NCBI GenBank assembly: GCA_913009215.1
Contig: CAJVXG010000079.1
Span: forward strand, 1 to 7,251
Source: an uncultured Gammaproteobacteria bacterium
GTDB taxonomy: Bacteria; Pseudomonadota; Gammaproteobacteria; Acidiferrobacterales; CAJVXG01
Direction of reading: 5' to 3'
DNA: 7,251 bases
Position 1 is the first letter of the stretch. Every line of letters begins with the position of its first letter. A program made the translations under genes and the position numbers. Of the stretch, positions 1-6,780 are shown one piece after another. The notes beneath the pieces were generated by a model that worked only from the letters and a program-made list of their open reading frames with translations, was not told the DNA's origin and made no database searches.

Positions 1-809
1 GGCCTTTCCAGTTTGCCAATAATCATTACCCTGATCTTGATGACACGGCCGCGGTGGCCTGGGCCATGTGTCAGGAGAATGATGAGGACTACCGGGAAAC
101 GATTAGTCGTGCCGCAGAATGGATTGCCGGTATGCAGTCAAACAATGGCGGTTATGCTGCGTTTGATGCGGACAATACGCGTTACTATCTTAACGAGATC
201 CCGTTTGCGGATCACGGCGCCTTGCTCGACCCGCCGACCAGCGATGTCAGCGCCCGTTGTCTGGCATTTCTCAGCATGGTGGACGAACCCGGGTTTGAAA
301 TGGCGAACAAACGCTGTCTGGATTATTTGCGTAAGGAACAGGAGGTTGACGGTTCCTGGTTCGGTCGTTGGGGTACGAATTATATCTATGGTACCTGGTC
401 TGTGTTGACGGCGCTGGAGAAGGCCGGTGTTTCCATGGATGATGCCATGGTACATAGGGCGATACAGTGGTTAAAGCAGGTGCAGCGCCATGATGGAGGC
501 TGGGGTGAAAGCAACAACAGTTATATGTACCCGCAGTCCGCTGGTGAGAATTCCACCAGTACTACTTTTCATACCAGCATTGCCATGCTCGGCTTGATGG
601 CCGCCGGAGAAGCAGATTCCATGGCGGCCCAGCGTGGCGCCGAGTATCTGCTGCATACCCAACTACCCAGTGGGTGTTGGCACGATACCGGTTTTAATGC
701 GCCGGGATTTCCACGAGTGTTCTACCTCAAGTATCACGGCTATGATAAATTCTTCCCCTTGTGGGCTCTGGCACGCTACTACAAGCTGCGGAGCAAGCAA
801 GTACGCTAA
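1..809 (+). CDS. shc: Squalene-hopene cyclase, C-terminal part (5' end outside window)
   Basis: Cyclises squalene to hopene/hopanol, the first committed step of hopanoid synthesis, as a monotopic inner-membrane enzyme. The first whole codon is at 3; 268 residues are visible, about 40% of the usual 630-680. The catalytic motif DLDDTA lies at 33-50, equivalent to D374-D377 of the Alicyclobacillus acidocaldarius enzyme, and the preceding FQF (6-14) places a Phe where F365 sits. Several QW-type repeats follow (MQSNNGGY, EQEVDGSW, VQRHDGGW, TQLPSGCW), as expected for the alpha/alpha barrels of prenyl cyclases. The end GFPRVFYLKYHGY...FPLWALARY is typical of bacterial Shc. The TAA stop (807-809) shares one base with the hpnG start, so the two are probably translationally coupled. 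I see no frameshift or missing key residue in the visible part. Also called hpnF in hopanoid clusters. Confidence 0.96.
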   Translation, partial: PFQFANNHYPDLDDTAAVAWAMCQENDEDYRETISRAAEWIAGMQSNNGGYAAFDADNTRYYLNEIPFADHGALLDPPTSDVSARCLAFLSMVDEPGFEMANKRCLDYLRKEQEVDGSWFGRWGTNYIYGTWSVLTALEKAGVSMDDAMVHRAIQWLKQVQRHDGGWGESNNSYMYPQSAGENSTSTTFHTSIAMLGLMAAGEADSMAAQRGAEYLLHTQLPSGCWHDTGFNAPGFPRVFYLKYHGYDKFFPLWALARYYKLRSKQVR

Positions 810-1540
810 TGTTGGTTGGTATTGTTTCGGCGCTGCCCGCTGAAGCTCAATCCTTAATTCATAAAAAACCCAAGGCGCGGACATCTTATTGCTTGTCGGA
901 CGAAGCCCGACTACAGCTTTCTGGAATCGGGGCTGATCGTGCTGCCGCCGCGGCCAGGGAGTTACTACAGCAAGGCACTGTGGCATTGTTAAGCTGGGGT
1001 ATTGTCGGCGCCTTGAGTACGGATCTGGCCAGTGGTGATGTGGTTCTGCCTGAAAATATTCTGGCGCAGAATGGTACCAGCTATTCTGTGGATGCAGACT
1101 GGCATGAACAGGTTATGCAACACTTGTTGCAGGCAATGCCATGCCGTATCGGAAGTTTGTTCTGCAGTGACTGTGTCATTGAATCGCCTGATAGAAAGAG
1201 AGACCTTGTCAGGCGTACTGCTGCTGTAGCGGTTGATATGGAGTCCTGTGCTATTGCCGCGGTGGCCAAAGAGGCAAAGGTGCCCTTTTTGGCCATTCGG
1301 GTAGTATTGGACAACGCCGGGCAGGCGATACCGCGCAGTGCCCAGGCCGCTGTCGATGTCGATGGCAATGCCATGTATAAACAAATGTTGCGGTCATTGC
1401 TGCGGCATCCGGGGGATTTATCGGCTATGATCAAGCTCGCCAGGGCATTGAAAAAGGCCCAGAGTACACTGAAACTGCTGTCCAGTTTATTATCGCCATC
1501 TTTTGGTTATATCGATAACCGGGTAGCAGAAAGGTATTAA
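809..1540 (+). CDS. hpnG: Hopanoid-associated phosphorylase HpnG (adenosylhopane nucleosidase/phosphorylase)
   Basis: 243 residues of the PNP/MTAN nucleoside phosphorylase fold. In hopanoid producers HpnG removes adenine from adenosylhopane, giving the ribosyl/phosphoribosyl hopane used for C35 bacteriohopanepolyols. Visible landmarks are the N-terminal strand VGIVSALPAEA (residues 3-13), the central SWGIVGALSTDLASGDVVLPE, the nucleoside-site signature VDMES (142-146), where Met and Glu contact base and ribose in MTAN-like enzymes, and RVVLDNAG (from R164), with D168 in the place of the catalytic Asp. The ATG at 809 is chosen because family members begin with this strand. An in-frame ATG at 761 would only add residues read from inside shc. 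The start overlaps the shc stop by one base; a purine-rich GCGGAG at 788-793 is too far upstream for a good ribosome binding site, which favours coupling. The basic, helical C-terminal tail of about 45 residues lies beyond the core fold. Confidence 0.9.
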   Translation: MLVGIVSALPAEAQSLIHKKPKARTSYCLSDEARLQLSGIGADRAAAAARELLQQGTVALLSWGIVGALSTDLASGDVVLPENILAQNGTSYSVDADWHEQVMQHLLQAMPCRIGSLFCSDCVIESPDRKRDLVRRTAAVAVDMESCAIAAVAKEAKVPFLAIRVVLDNAGQAIPRSAQAAVDVDGNAMYKQMLRSLLRHPGDLSAMIKLARALKKAQSTLKLLSSLLSPSFGYIDNRVAERY

Positions 1541-1543
1541 GGA
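1539..1543 (+). promoter_or_regulatory. Ribosome binding site of hpnA
   Basis: AAGGA, six bases before the ATG at 1550. It overlaps the hpnG stop codon (1538-1540), so hpnA starts within the same transcript; it fixes the hpnA start. Confidence 0.7.
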
Positions 1544-1549
1544 TATTTT

Positions 1550-2542
1550 ATGAAAGCCCTAGTTACAGGCGCCTCGGGTTTTGTGGGTTCGGCCGTTGCT
1601 CGACAAATACTGAAGCAAGGTCATGACGTGAAGGTATTGTTACGGCCCAGTAGCGACAAACGCAATATTGACGATATTAATGTCGAAGTAGCGGTCGGTG
1701 ATCTGAATGACAGTGAGTCCTTACTAAGGGCCCTGTCCGGTTGCCAGTCCCTGTTTCATGTCGCCGCCGATTATCGCTTATGGGCACTGAACCCCAGAGA
1801 GCTCTATGACAATAACGTCACTGGCACCAGAAATATCATGCAGGCGGCACTCCAGACCGGTGTTGAACGCACTGTCTATACCAGCAGTGTAGCTACACTG
1901 GGTCTGCATAAAGACGCCAGCCCAGCCAATGAGGACAGCCCGGTATCGCTGGCCGACATGATCGGCGATTACAAGCGATCCAAATACATGGCCGAGGAAA
2001 TTGTTAAAGAGATGGTCAGAGAGCAGGGCCTGCCGGCCGTTATTGTTAATCCCTCGACACCGGTGGGGCCACGAGACATCAAGCCAACACCCACCGGTCG
2101 CATGATACTGGATGCGGCCTGTGGTCGTGTCCCGGCCTATGTCGATACCGGTTTGAATGTTGCCCATGTCGACGATGTTGCTTATGGACATTGGCTGGCT
2201 TACGAATATGGGCAAACAGGTGAGCGATATATTCTTGGTGGTGAGAATATGACTTTATGCGATATCTACACCATCGTGGCCCGGTTAGTGGACAAGAAAC
2301 CACCGAAGATTCGTTTACCGCATAATCTGATTTTGCCCATCGCCTATATCTCGGAGGCCTGGGCCCGATTGACCCGGGGTCGTGAACCACGCGTTACCGT
2401 CGACGCCATCAGGCTGGCGAAAAAATTTATGTATTTTTCAATCGAAAAGGCCGAACGGGAATTACATTATCATCCGCGCCCGGCGGAACAGGCCCTGGCC
2501 GATGCCGTGCATTGGTTTACCGAGGAAGAATATTGCAAGTAA
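1550..2542 (+). CDS. hpnA: Hopanoid-associated NAD-dependent sugar epimerase/dehydratase HpnA
   Basis: 330 residues of the extended short-chain dehydrogenase (SDR) family. The Rossmann dinucleotide motif GASGFVG is at residues 7-13. The catalytic Thr/Ser region is TSS (111-113), and the YxxxK pair is Y141/K145 in DYKRSKYMAEE. NPSTPVGPRD (168-176) and the NVAHVDDVA segment (from 203) are typical of the substrate-binding half of sugar epimerases and dihydroflavonol-reductase-like proteins. Its position directly behind shc and hpnG, with a 9-base gap and a good ribosome binding site, supports the HpnA subfamily of hopanoid clusters. The exact substrate is not established from the sequence; modification of a ribosyl or later side-chain intermediate is an inference. 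It is the last gene of the block on this strand; the next gene (apt) converges. A generic SDR role unrelated to hopanoids is the alternative, but the context makes this less likely. Confidence 0.88.
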   Translation: MKALVTGASGFVGSAVARQILKQGHDVKVLLRPSSDKRNIDDINVEVAVGDLNDSESLLRALSGCQSLFHVAADYRLWALNPRELYDNNVTGTRNIMQAALQTGVERTVYTSSVATLGLHKDASPANEDSPVSLADMIGDYKRSKYMAEEIVKEMVREQGLPAVIVNPSTPVGPRDIKPTPTGRMILDAACGRVPAYVDTGLNVAHVDDVAYGHWLAYEYGQTGERYILGGENMTLCDIYTIVARLVDKKPPKIRLPHNLILPIAYISEAWARLTRGREPRVTVDAIRLAKKFMYFSIEKAERELHYHPRPAEQALADAVHWFTEEEYCK

Positions 2543-2544
2543 GC

Positions 2545-2577
2545 ACAGGATGAGACAGCGATGCAATCTGATCCTGT
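2545..2577. terminator. Weak inverted repeat after hpnA, possible terminator
   Basis: ACAGGAT (2545-2551) and ATCCTGT (2571-2577) form a perfect 7-bp stem with a 19-base loop, three bases after the hpnA stop and followed only by TTTG. The long loop and missing T-run make it a poor intrinsic terminator. It lies in the 93-base gap between convergent genes, where a terminator would be expected. Confidence 0.3.
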
Positions 2578-2611
2578 TTGTGAAAGAGCGTATATTCGAT
2601 TGATCGTGCCA

Positions 2612-2628
2612 GCAAAATTGTTTTTTGC
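2612..2628. terminator. A/T-rich hairpin between convergent hpnA and apt
   Basis: GCAAAA (2612-2617) and TTTTGC (2623-2628) form a 6-bp stem with a 5-base loop, 8 bases beyond the apt stop on the minus strand. It could contribute to bidirectional termination together with the upstream repeat, but the stem is A/T rich and weak, so this is tentative. Confidence 0.25.
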
Positions 2629-2635
2629 AGATTTA

Positions 2636-3157
2636 CTAGTCCTGGTAATGTAGTAAGGAATGAATGCGGCGATTGCCCAGTTGTTTTCGGCCTTGCAGGG
2701 TGTCGAGTTCAATAACAAAGGCGCAGGCCGCAATTTCGGCACCCAGTTTTTCCACCAGCGCACAGCTGGCCGAAGCCGTACCGCCGGTGGCCAGGACATC
2801 GTCAATCATCAGTACCCGGTCTTCCTTGCCCAGGGCATCGACATGCACCTCCAGTGAGGCCGAACCGTACTCCAGATCGTAGGAGATACTTTGCACATCG
2901 TATGGCAGCTTTCCCGGCTTGCGCAACGGGATGAATCCAACACCCAGCTCCCAGGCCACCAGGCTGCCAAAGATAAACCCCCTGGCCTCCATGCCGACGA
3001 CGGCGGTCAGATCTTCCCCGAGAAAAGGGTGTAATAATTGATGTATGGCAAGACGTAATGCGCTGGGGTCTTTGACCAGCGGTGTAATATCTTTAAAGAC
3101 AATCCCGGGTTTGGGAAAGTCCGGGATATCTCGTATACGTGCCTTTAGTCGTTTCAT
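2636..3157 (-). CDS. apt: Adenine phosphoribosyltransferase
   Basis: Cytoplasmic purine-salvage enzyme: adenine + PRPP gives AMP + pyrophosphate. 173 residues, the normal bacterial Apt length. The N-terminal signature IRDIPDFPKPGIVFKDITPL is at residues 8-27, EARGFIFG at 57-64, RKPGKLP at 79-85, and the flexible-loop segment SYDLEYG at 92-98. The 13-residue PRPP-binding motif VLMIDDVLATGGT is at 115-127, with the paired Asp at 119-120. The ATG at 3157 is the only start possible: the same frame is closed 18 bases upstream by the stop codon of sulP. No Shine-Dalgarno sequence is visible before it, so translation may depend on ribosomes finishing sulP. It is the downstream gene of a sulP-apt pair and converges on hpnA. 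Since HpnG releases adenine, Apt could recycle that product, but this is inferred from metabolism and proximity only. Confidence 0.96.
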   Translation of the reverse strand: MKRLKARIRDIPDFPKPGIVFKDITPLVKDPSALRLAIHQLLHPFLGEDLTAVVGMEARGFIFGSLVAWELGVGFIPLRKPGKLPYDVQSISYDLEYGSASLEVHVDALGKEDRVLMIDDVLATGGTASASCALVEKLGAEIAACAFVIELDTLQGRKQLGNRRIHSLLHYQD

Positions 3158-3172
3158 GAGCGCAAAGTATTT

Positions 3173-5380
3173 TTATTTCTTTTGATCGACAAGGTGTGGT
3201 GAAATGTTCTCTCCATATTTATTGACGGCGCAGACCACGTTTAACGGACAATCCACCTCGTGCTCATCGCCAAGGGTGGCCCAGGCATGATCAAGCGCAA
3301 ATTCGGTACGGCGGAAGAAACGGTCCCGGCCGACACGATCGACAAAACCACTCTGTCGTAATACGTTTAATACCTGGAGTTTCATACGGGTAAAGTACAC
3401 TTCCACGCCAGTCTGTTTCAGGCGCTCAACGAGCAACTCCAGCATCTCTTCGCCGGTGGCGTCGATTTCATTGATACCTTCGGCGTATACGATAATGTAC
3501 TTGAGGTCCGGTTGATCGGCGACCTTCTCCAGTACGCTGTCTTCAAAATAGCTGGTATTGGCAAAATACAAGGAGCCATCAAAACGCAGGATCATAATCT
3601 CCTTACAGGTTTCCAGGCCGTATATCCTGGCATCACGCAAGGCGCCGTCCTGGTGACGCGACAGTTCGGCAATACGCGGACGCATGGTGCGATAGAGATA
3701 GAACACCATGGACAGCATGATGCCGAACAGAATGCTCCATTCCAGGTGCGGCGCCACTGCCAATGTTAGTATGAAAGTCATGATGGCGACAATGCCGTCA
3801 TGGCGTTGCACCTTCCAGGCATGAATAATGCTCTTGACGTTTACTAGGCCGATCACCGCCATGATAATGACGGCAGCCAGGGTGGCTTGTGGCAAATAGA
3901 ACAGCAAGGGTGTCAAGGCCAGCAAGGTGATGATGACCACCAGGCTGGTGACGACAGACGAAAAGCCGGTGATGGCGCCGGCACTGATGTTCACAGCCGA
4001 TCGGGAAAAAGAACCGGATACCGGATAGCTCTGGAAAAAACTACCCACGATATTACTCAGACCCTGCCCAACCAGTTCCTGGTTGACGTCCAGTCGTTGG
4101 CGAGTACGGACTGCCATGGCTTTGGCGATGGATATTGCTTCCATGAAACCAATGAGCGCTATAGTGATAGCAGCAAAAATCAGTTGCAGTATGGCGGAGA
4201 TGTCAAACCTGGGAATACTGAATCCCGGCAGGCCTTGTGGCACATCAGCAACAATAGCAATACCGGTTGCGACGACAATACGATTTTCCTTGTGATCACC
4301 TTTAAATATTTTTTCTATGCGCCAGATTTTACCATCGGATTTTTTGCCCTTGGGTATATGGCCCGATAATACATAGCGCCCGTTCTCTTTCTTATCCGGG
4401 CCAGGGATATATTCCAGCTTGACCTTCTTCAGACTCAACAGGCCTTTCTTGGTAACAAGGTTTCGTCTATGCAGCTCAAGTTTGAGTTTATCCAGGGTGT
4501 GGCTGGCTGCCAGGGCCTGGGCACTTTCCTTGCCATGCTTCTCAATGATTTTTGTGAGAGTTTTTTCTGCCTCAGCAATACGTCTGGCTTGTTGCTGTAC
4601 CCATATTTTCTTGAATTCACTTTGTTTGGTGAGACGTTTTACAGAAGTATCGTCAATGCGATCCAGGGTAATGGTTTTGACCTGACCAAAACCCATACCC
4701 CAGGACATGATTGTGGTGACTGCTACTGCGATGAGTACGTTGGGCCACCTTGGTTTGTATTTACGCAAGACAAGCATAATGCCGATAGCAACGGTCGCGA
4801 TTATAAGTGTCGGCATATGGCTACCGGATACCGCCTCAACAACAGTATCCCATACGGTTTCATAGTGGTGTGCCGATTTCTCGATACTGACACCAAATAA
4901 TTTTTCCAGTTGCGATGTGGCGATAATGATGGCCGCAGCATTGGTAAAGCCGATCACCACCGGGTGCGACAAAAAGTTGAGGATGACGCCAAGGCGTAAC
5001 AGGCCCAGCATTAACTGGAAGACACCAACCATAAAGGCCAGCAGGATGGCATAGGCGATGAAATTGCCGGAGGCAGCCAATGGTGCCAGCGATGATGCGG
5101 TCAATAGCGAAACCACTGCGACCGGGCCGGTGGCCAGTTGTCTTGAGGAGCCGAACAGGGCGGCCACCAGGGGCGGCAGGAAGGCGGCATAGAGGCCGTA
5201 GAAGGCCGGCAGCCCGGCCAACTGTGCATAAGCCATGGATTGTGGCACCAATACCAACGCCACAGTAATACCGGCAATAATATCGGCCCGCAGGGTTGCG
5301 GGCTGGCGTAGTTCAGGTAACCACTTCAAAAACGGCAGAAAGACCTGCCGCAAATCAATAGGTATACGGAGTTTTCTCAC
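3173..5380 (-). CDS. SulP (SLC26-type) inorganic anion transporter with STAS domain and a large basic insertion
   Basis: Inner-membrane secondary transporter or channel of the SulP family; members carry sulfate, bicarbonate or dicarboxylates, and the substrate here cannot be told. 735 residues, against about 550-600 for typical bacterial members. Membrane repeat 1 spans about residues 30-235, including VLVPQSMAYAQLAGLPAFYG (43-62) and GPVAVVSLLTASS (85-97). Repeat 2 spans about 372-565, with the family segment NQELVGQGLSN...SYPVSGSFSRSAVN (433-464). A C-terminal STAS domain covers about 585-700, with LRFDGSLYFANTSYFED and EGINEIDATGEEML. The extra length is mainly residues 240-370: charged, lysine-rich and partly helical, lying between repeat 1 and VPQGLPGFSIP. 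A 35-residue tail follows STAS. The start is a GTG at 5380; an ATG nine bases upstream is followed at once by TAA, and only weak ribosome-binding purines are present. It is the first gene of the sulP-apt pair and divergent from the barrel gene. Confidence 0.93.
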   Translation of the reverse strand: MRKLRIPIDLRQVFLPFLKWLPELRQPATLRADIIAGITVALVLVPQSMAYAQLAGLPAFYGLYAAFLPPLVAALFGSSRQLATGPVAVVSLLTASSLAPLAASGNFIAYAILLAFMVGVFQLMLGLLRLGVILNFLSHPVVIGFTNAAAIIIATSQLEKLFGVSIEKSAHHYETVWDTVVEAVSGSHMPTLIIATVAIGIMLVLRKYKPRWPNVLIAVAVTTIMSWGMGFGQVKTITLDRIDDTSVKRLTKQSEFKKIWVQQQARRIAEAEKTLTKIIEKHGKESAQALAASHTLDKLKLELHRRNLVTKKGLLSLKKVKLEYIPGPDKKENGRYVLSGHIPKGKKSDGKIWRIEKIFKGDHKENRIVVATGIAIVADVPQGLPGFSIPRFDISAILQLIFAAITIALIGFMEAISIAKAMAVRTRQRLDVNQELVGQGLSNIVGSFFQSYPVSGSFSRSAVNISAGAITGFSSVVTSLVVIITLLALTPLLFYLPQATLAAVIIMAVIGLVNVKSIIHAWKVQRHDGIVAIMTFILTLAVAPHLEWSILFGIMLSMVFYLYRTMRPRIAELSRHQDGALRDARIYGLETCKEIMILRFDGSLYFANTSYFEDSVLEKVADQPDLKYIIVYAEGINEIDATGEEMLELLVERLKQTGVEVYFTRMKLQVLNVLRQSGFVDRVGRDRFFRRTEFALDHAWATLGDEHEVDCPLNVVCAVNKYGENISPHLVDQKK
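4271..4663 (-). other. Region of sulP encoding the about 130-residue insertion
   Basis: Encodes residues about 240-370 of the SulP protein. The first half (QSEFKKIWVQQQARRIAEAE, then AQALAASHTLDKLKLELHRR) looks helical, possibly a coiled coil. The second half (KLEYIPGPDKKENGRYVLSG and KIWRIEKIFKGDHKENR) looks like a small beta-rich part. It is strongly lysine-rich with no membrane segment and sits where ordinary members have only a short loop. In the 7+7 SLC26 fold this loop follows the seventh membrane segment and faces outward, so a periplasmic location is inferred. The reading frame is uninterrupted on both sides. Confidence 0.7.
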
Positions 5381-5404
5381 AACTTACATTAAATAAAATC
5401 TGTT

Positions 5405-5435
5405 AGGGGGTGTCGTTAAACACCAAAAGACCCCT
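5405..5435 (-). promoter_or_regulatory. Hairpin in the sulP leader
   Basis: GGTGT (5409-5413) and ACACC (5420-5424) form a 5-bp stem with a 6-base loop. AGGG (5405-5408) can pair with CCCT (5432-5435) outside it, with a bulge on one side. The structure lies 25-55 bases upstream of the sulP start, within its probable leader. It could be a regulatory or stabilising structure or a protein-binding site; function is unknown. Confidence 0.35.
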
Positions 5436-5572
5436 TAAGCATACACCGAAAACGGATATATTAGAAAGTTTTTATATACTAATGGATAAATCAGGCTATT
5501 CTATCGGCCAATCTCTTTCTCCATTTGACCCAGACTGGTGTGTCTTACATTCTTGTCTTTAACCAGATAGAT

Positions 5573-5577
5573 AAGGA
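5573..5577 (+). promoter_or_regulatory. Ribosome binding site that fixes the GTG start of the barrel gene
   Basis: AAGGA with a 6-base spacing to the GTG at 5584. The in-frame reading from this GTG gives a complete signal peptide, which supports the non-ATG start. Confidence 0.7.
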
Positions 5578-5583
5578 AGCATT

Positions 5584-6780
5584 GTGTCCCTTCATTGTCG
5601 TTATGTGTTTATTTTCCTGATCGCATTATTGACTAACCCGGTTCTTGCGGCGGGCAAATGGTCGGGGAATGTGGCCCTGGAATATCGTTACTTCACAGAA
5701 AACGCGCTCGATAATCGGCAACACGGTGACAATTGGTCGTTCTCGGCCCAGCCCGAGTATTTTCGTCGCTGGGATGGTGAGCGTCAGAGTTTTACCTTTG
5801 TTCCTTTTTTGCGTATTGATGAGAATGATCCGGAACGTAGCCATTTTGATATCCGCGAACTGACCTGGGTCAAGGCCAACAAGAACCATGAATGGCGCAT
5901 CGGCATTCGCAAAGTGTATTGGGGCGTAACCGAATCACAGCACCTGGTCGATATCATTAACCAGACCGATCTGGTGGAGAATATCGATACCGAAGACAAG
6001 CTCGGGCAACCCATGGTGAATTTATCGCTAGTGCGTGACTGGGGCACACTGGATTTCTTTGTATTACCGGGTTTTCGTGAACGTACATTTCCAGGGGCAA
6101 AAGGCCGTCTACGCAGTCAGCCCAGGGTCGATACCGATCAAGCCGTATATGAATCCTCCAGTGGGCAACGCCATGTCGATGTTGCCATGCGTTGGTCGCA
6201 CAATATCGGTGACTGGGATATTGGTCTGTCTTATTTCAGGGGGACCTCCCGTGATCCCCGCTTTGTACCCGGTGTCGACAGTTCCGGCGCGCCGGTTCTG
6301 GTGCCGTATTATGATCAGATGCGACAGACCAGCCTGGATTTGCAATGGACCACGGGCAACTGGCTATGGAAGTTGGAGGCCATTGCTCGTCAATCCAATG
6401 GCGCCTCCTATAATGCCTCAGTCGCCGGTTTTGAATATACCTTCACCGGCATCTTCAAGAGCAAAAAAGACCTGGGCGTATTGCTGGAATATCACCATGA
6501 CAGTCGTGGTACACGGGCAACGACGCCATTTCAGGACGATATTTTTGTCGGTTTTCGTTTGAGCTTTAATGATCGCCAAAGTACCGAACTGTTGTTTGGC
6601 AGTGTGCGGGATCGTGACAACAGTGCCGAGAGCTTTTTTCTGGAGACAAGCCGGCGTTTTGGCAGTCACTGGAAAGGCAGTCTGGAGATTCGCAGCTTTC
6701 GCAAGGCACCGCCCACAGACCTGTTATTCATGTTTCGCAATGAAGATGTACTGCAACTGGAGCTGGCCTATTATTTCTAG
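5584..6780 (+). CDS. Secreted outer-membrane beta-barrel protein of unknown substrate
   Basis: 398 residues, family not recognised with confidence. Residues 1-22 form a Sec signal peptide: a short basic start, the hydrophobic stretch VFIFLIALL, and a likely cleavage site after NPVLA before AGKWSG. The mature part alternates polar and hydrophobic or aromatic residues in strands such as GNVALEYRYF, SLDLQWTTGNWLWKLEAIA, LGVLLEYHHD and DIFVGFRLSF. It ends in LQLELAYYF, with the terminal Phe expected of substrates of the BAM assembly machinery. A conserved-looking segment, RIGIRKVYWGVTESQHLVDI, follows the first strands. No plug, OmpA-like domain or lipobox is seen. The GTG start is supported by AAGGA six bases upstream. 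A porin or small-molecule channel is plausible; the neighbouring divergent transporter hints at anion uptake but does not show it. The stop codon TAG touches the left end of a MITE-like element. Confidence 0.82.
   Translation: MSLHCRYVFIFLIALLTNPVLAAGKWSGNVALEYRYFTENALDNRQHGDNWSFSAQPEYFRRWDGERQSFTFVPFLRIDENDPERSHFDIRELTWVKANKNHEWRIGIRKVYWGVTESQHLVDIINQTDLVENIDTEDKLGQPMVNLSLVRDWGTLDFFVLPGFRERTFPGAKGRLRSQPRVDTDQAVYESSSGQRHVDVAMRWSHNIGDWDIGLSYFRGTSRDPRFVPGVDSSGAPVLVPYYDQMRQTSLDLQWTTGNWLWKLEAIARQSNGASYNASVAGFEYTFTGIFKSKKDLGVLLEYHHDSRGTRATTPFQDDIFVGFRLSFNDRQSTELLFGSVRDRDNSAESFFLETSRRFGSHWKGSLEIRSFRKAPPTDLLFMFRNEDVLQLELAYYF

Larger units (their letters stand above)
5381..5583. promoter_or_regulatory. 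Divergent intergenic region between sulP and the outer-membrane protein gene
   Basis: 203 bases between two divergent GTG starts, so it must hold promoters for both directions. An A/T-rich block at about 5455-5490 contains TATACT (5475-5480), a good -10 hexamer for the + strand, but no matching -35 is visible. TTGACC (5525-5530) with TACATT (5546-5551) is a second weak candidate, with a short 15-base spacer. For the minus strand I see only A/T-rich sequence without a clear consensus. No recognisable operator or riboswitch was found. Confidence 0.5.

Noticed and set aside
761..808. Longer hpnG start at the in-frame ATG at 761
   Set aside because: The extra 16 residues are a shadow of shc and precede the conserved first strand of the family; the ATG at 809, overlapping the shc stop, fits better.
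2079..2390. Minus-strand frame inside hpnA
   Set aside because: Overlaps a strong SDR-family gene and has no family features of its own.
3887..4369. 160-codon + strand frame opposite sulP
   Set aside because: Antisense shadow of a clearly coding gene, with low-complexity Gln/Gly/Asp composition and no recognisable motif.
4469..4900. 143-codon + strand frame opposite the sulP insertion
   Set aside because: Antisense shadow; the minus frame is continuous through known SulP motifs on both sides, so the insertion belongs to sulP.
5446..5455. CCG-AAAA-CGG as an operator
   Set aside because: Only a 3-bp palindrome, too short to support a regulator site.
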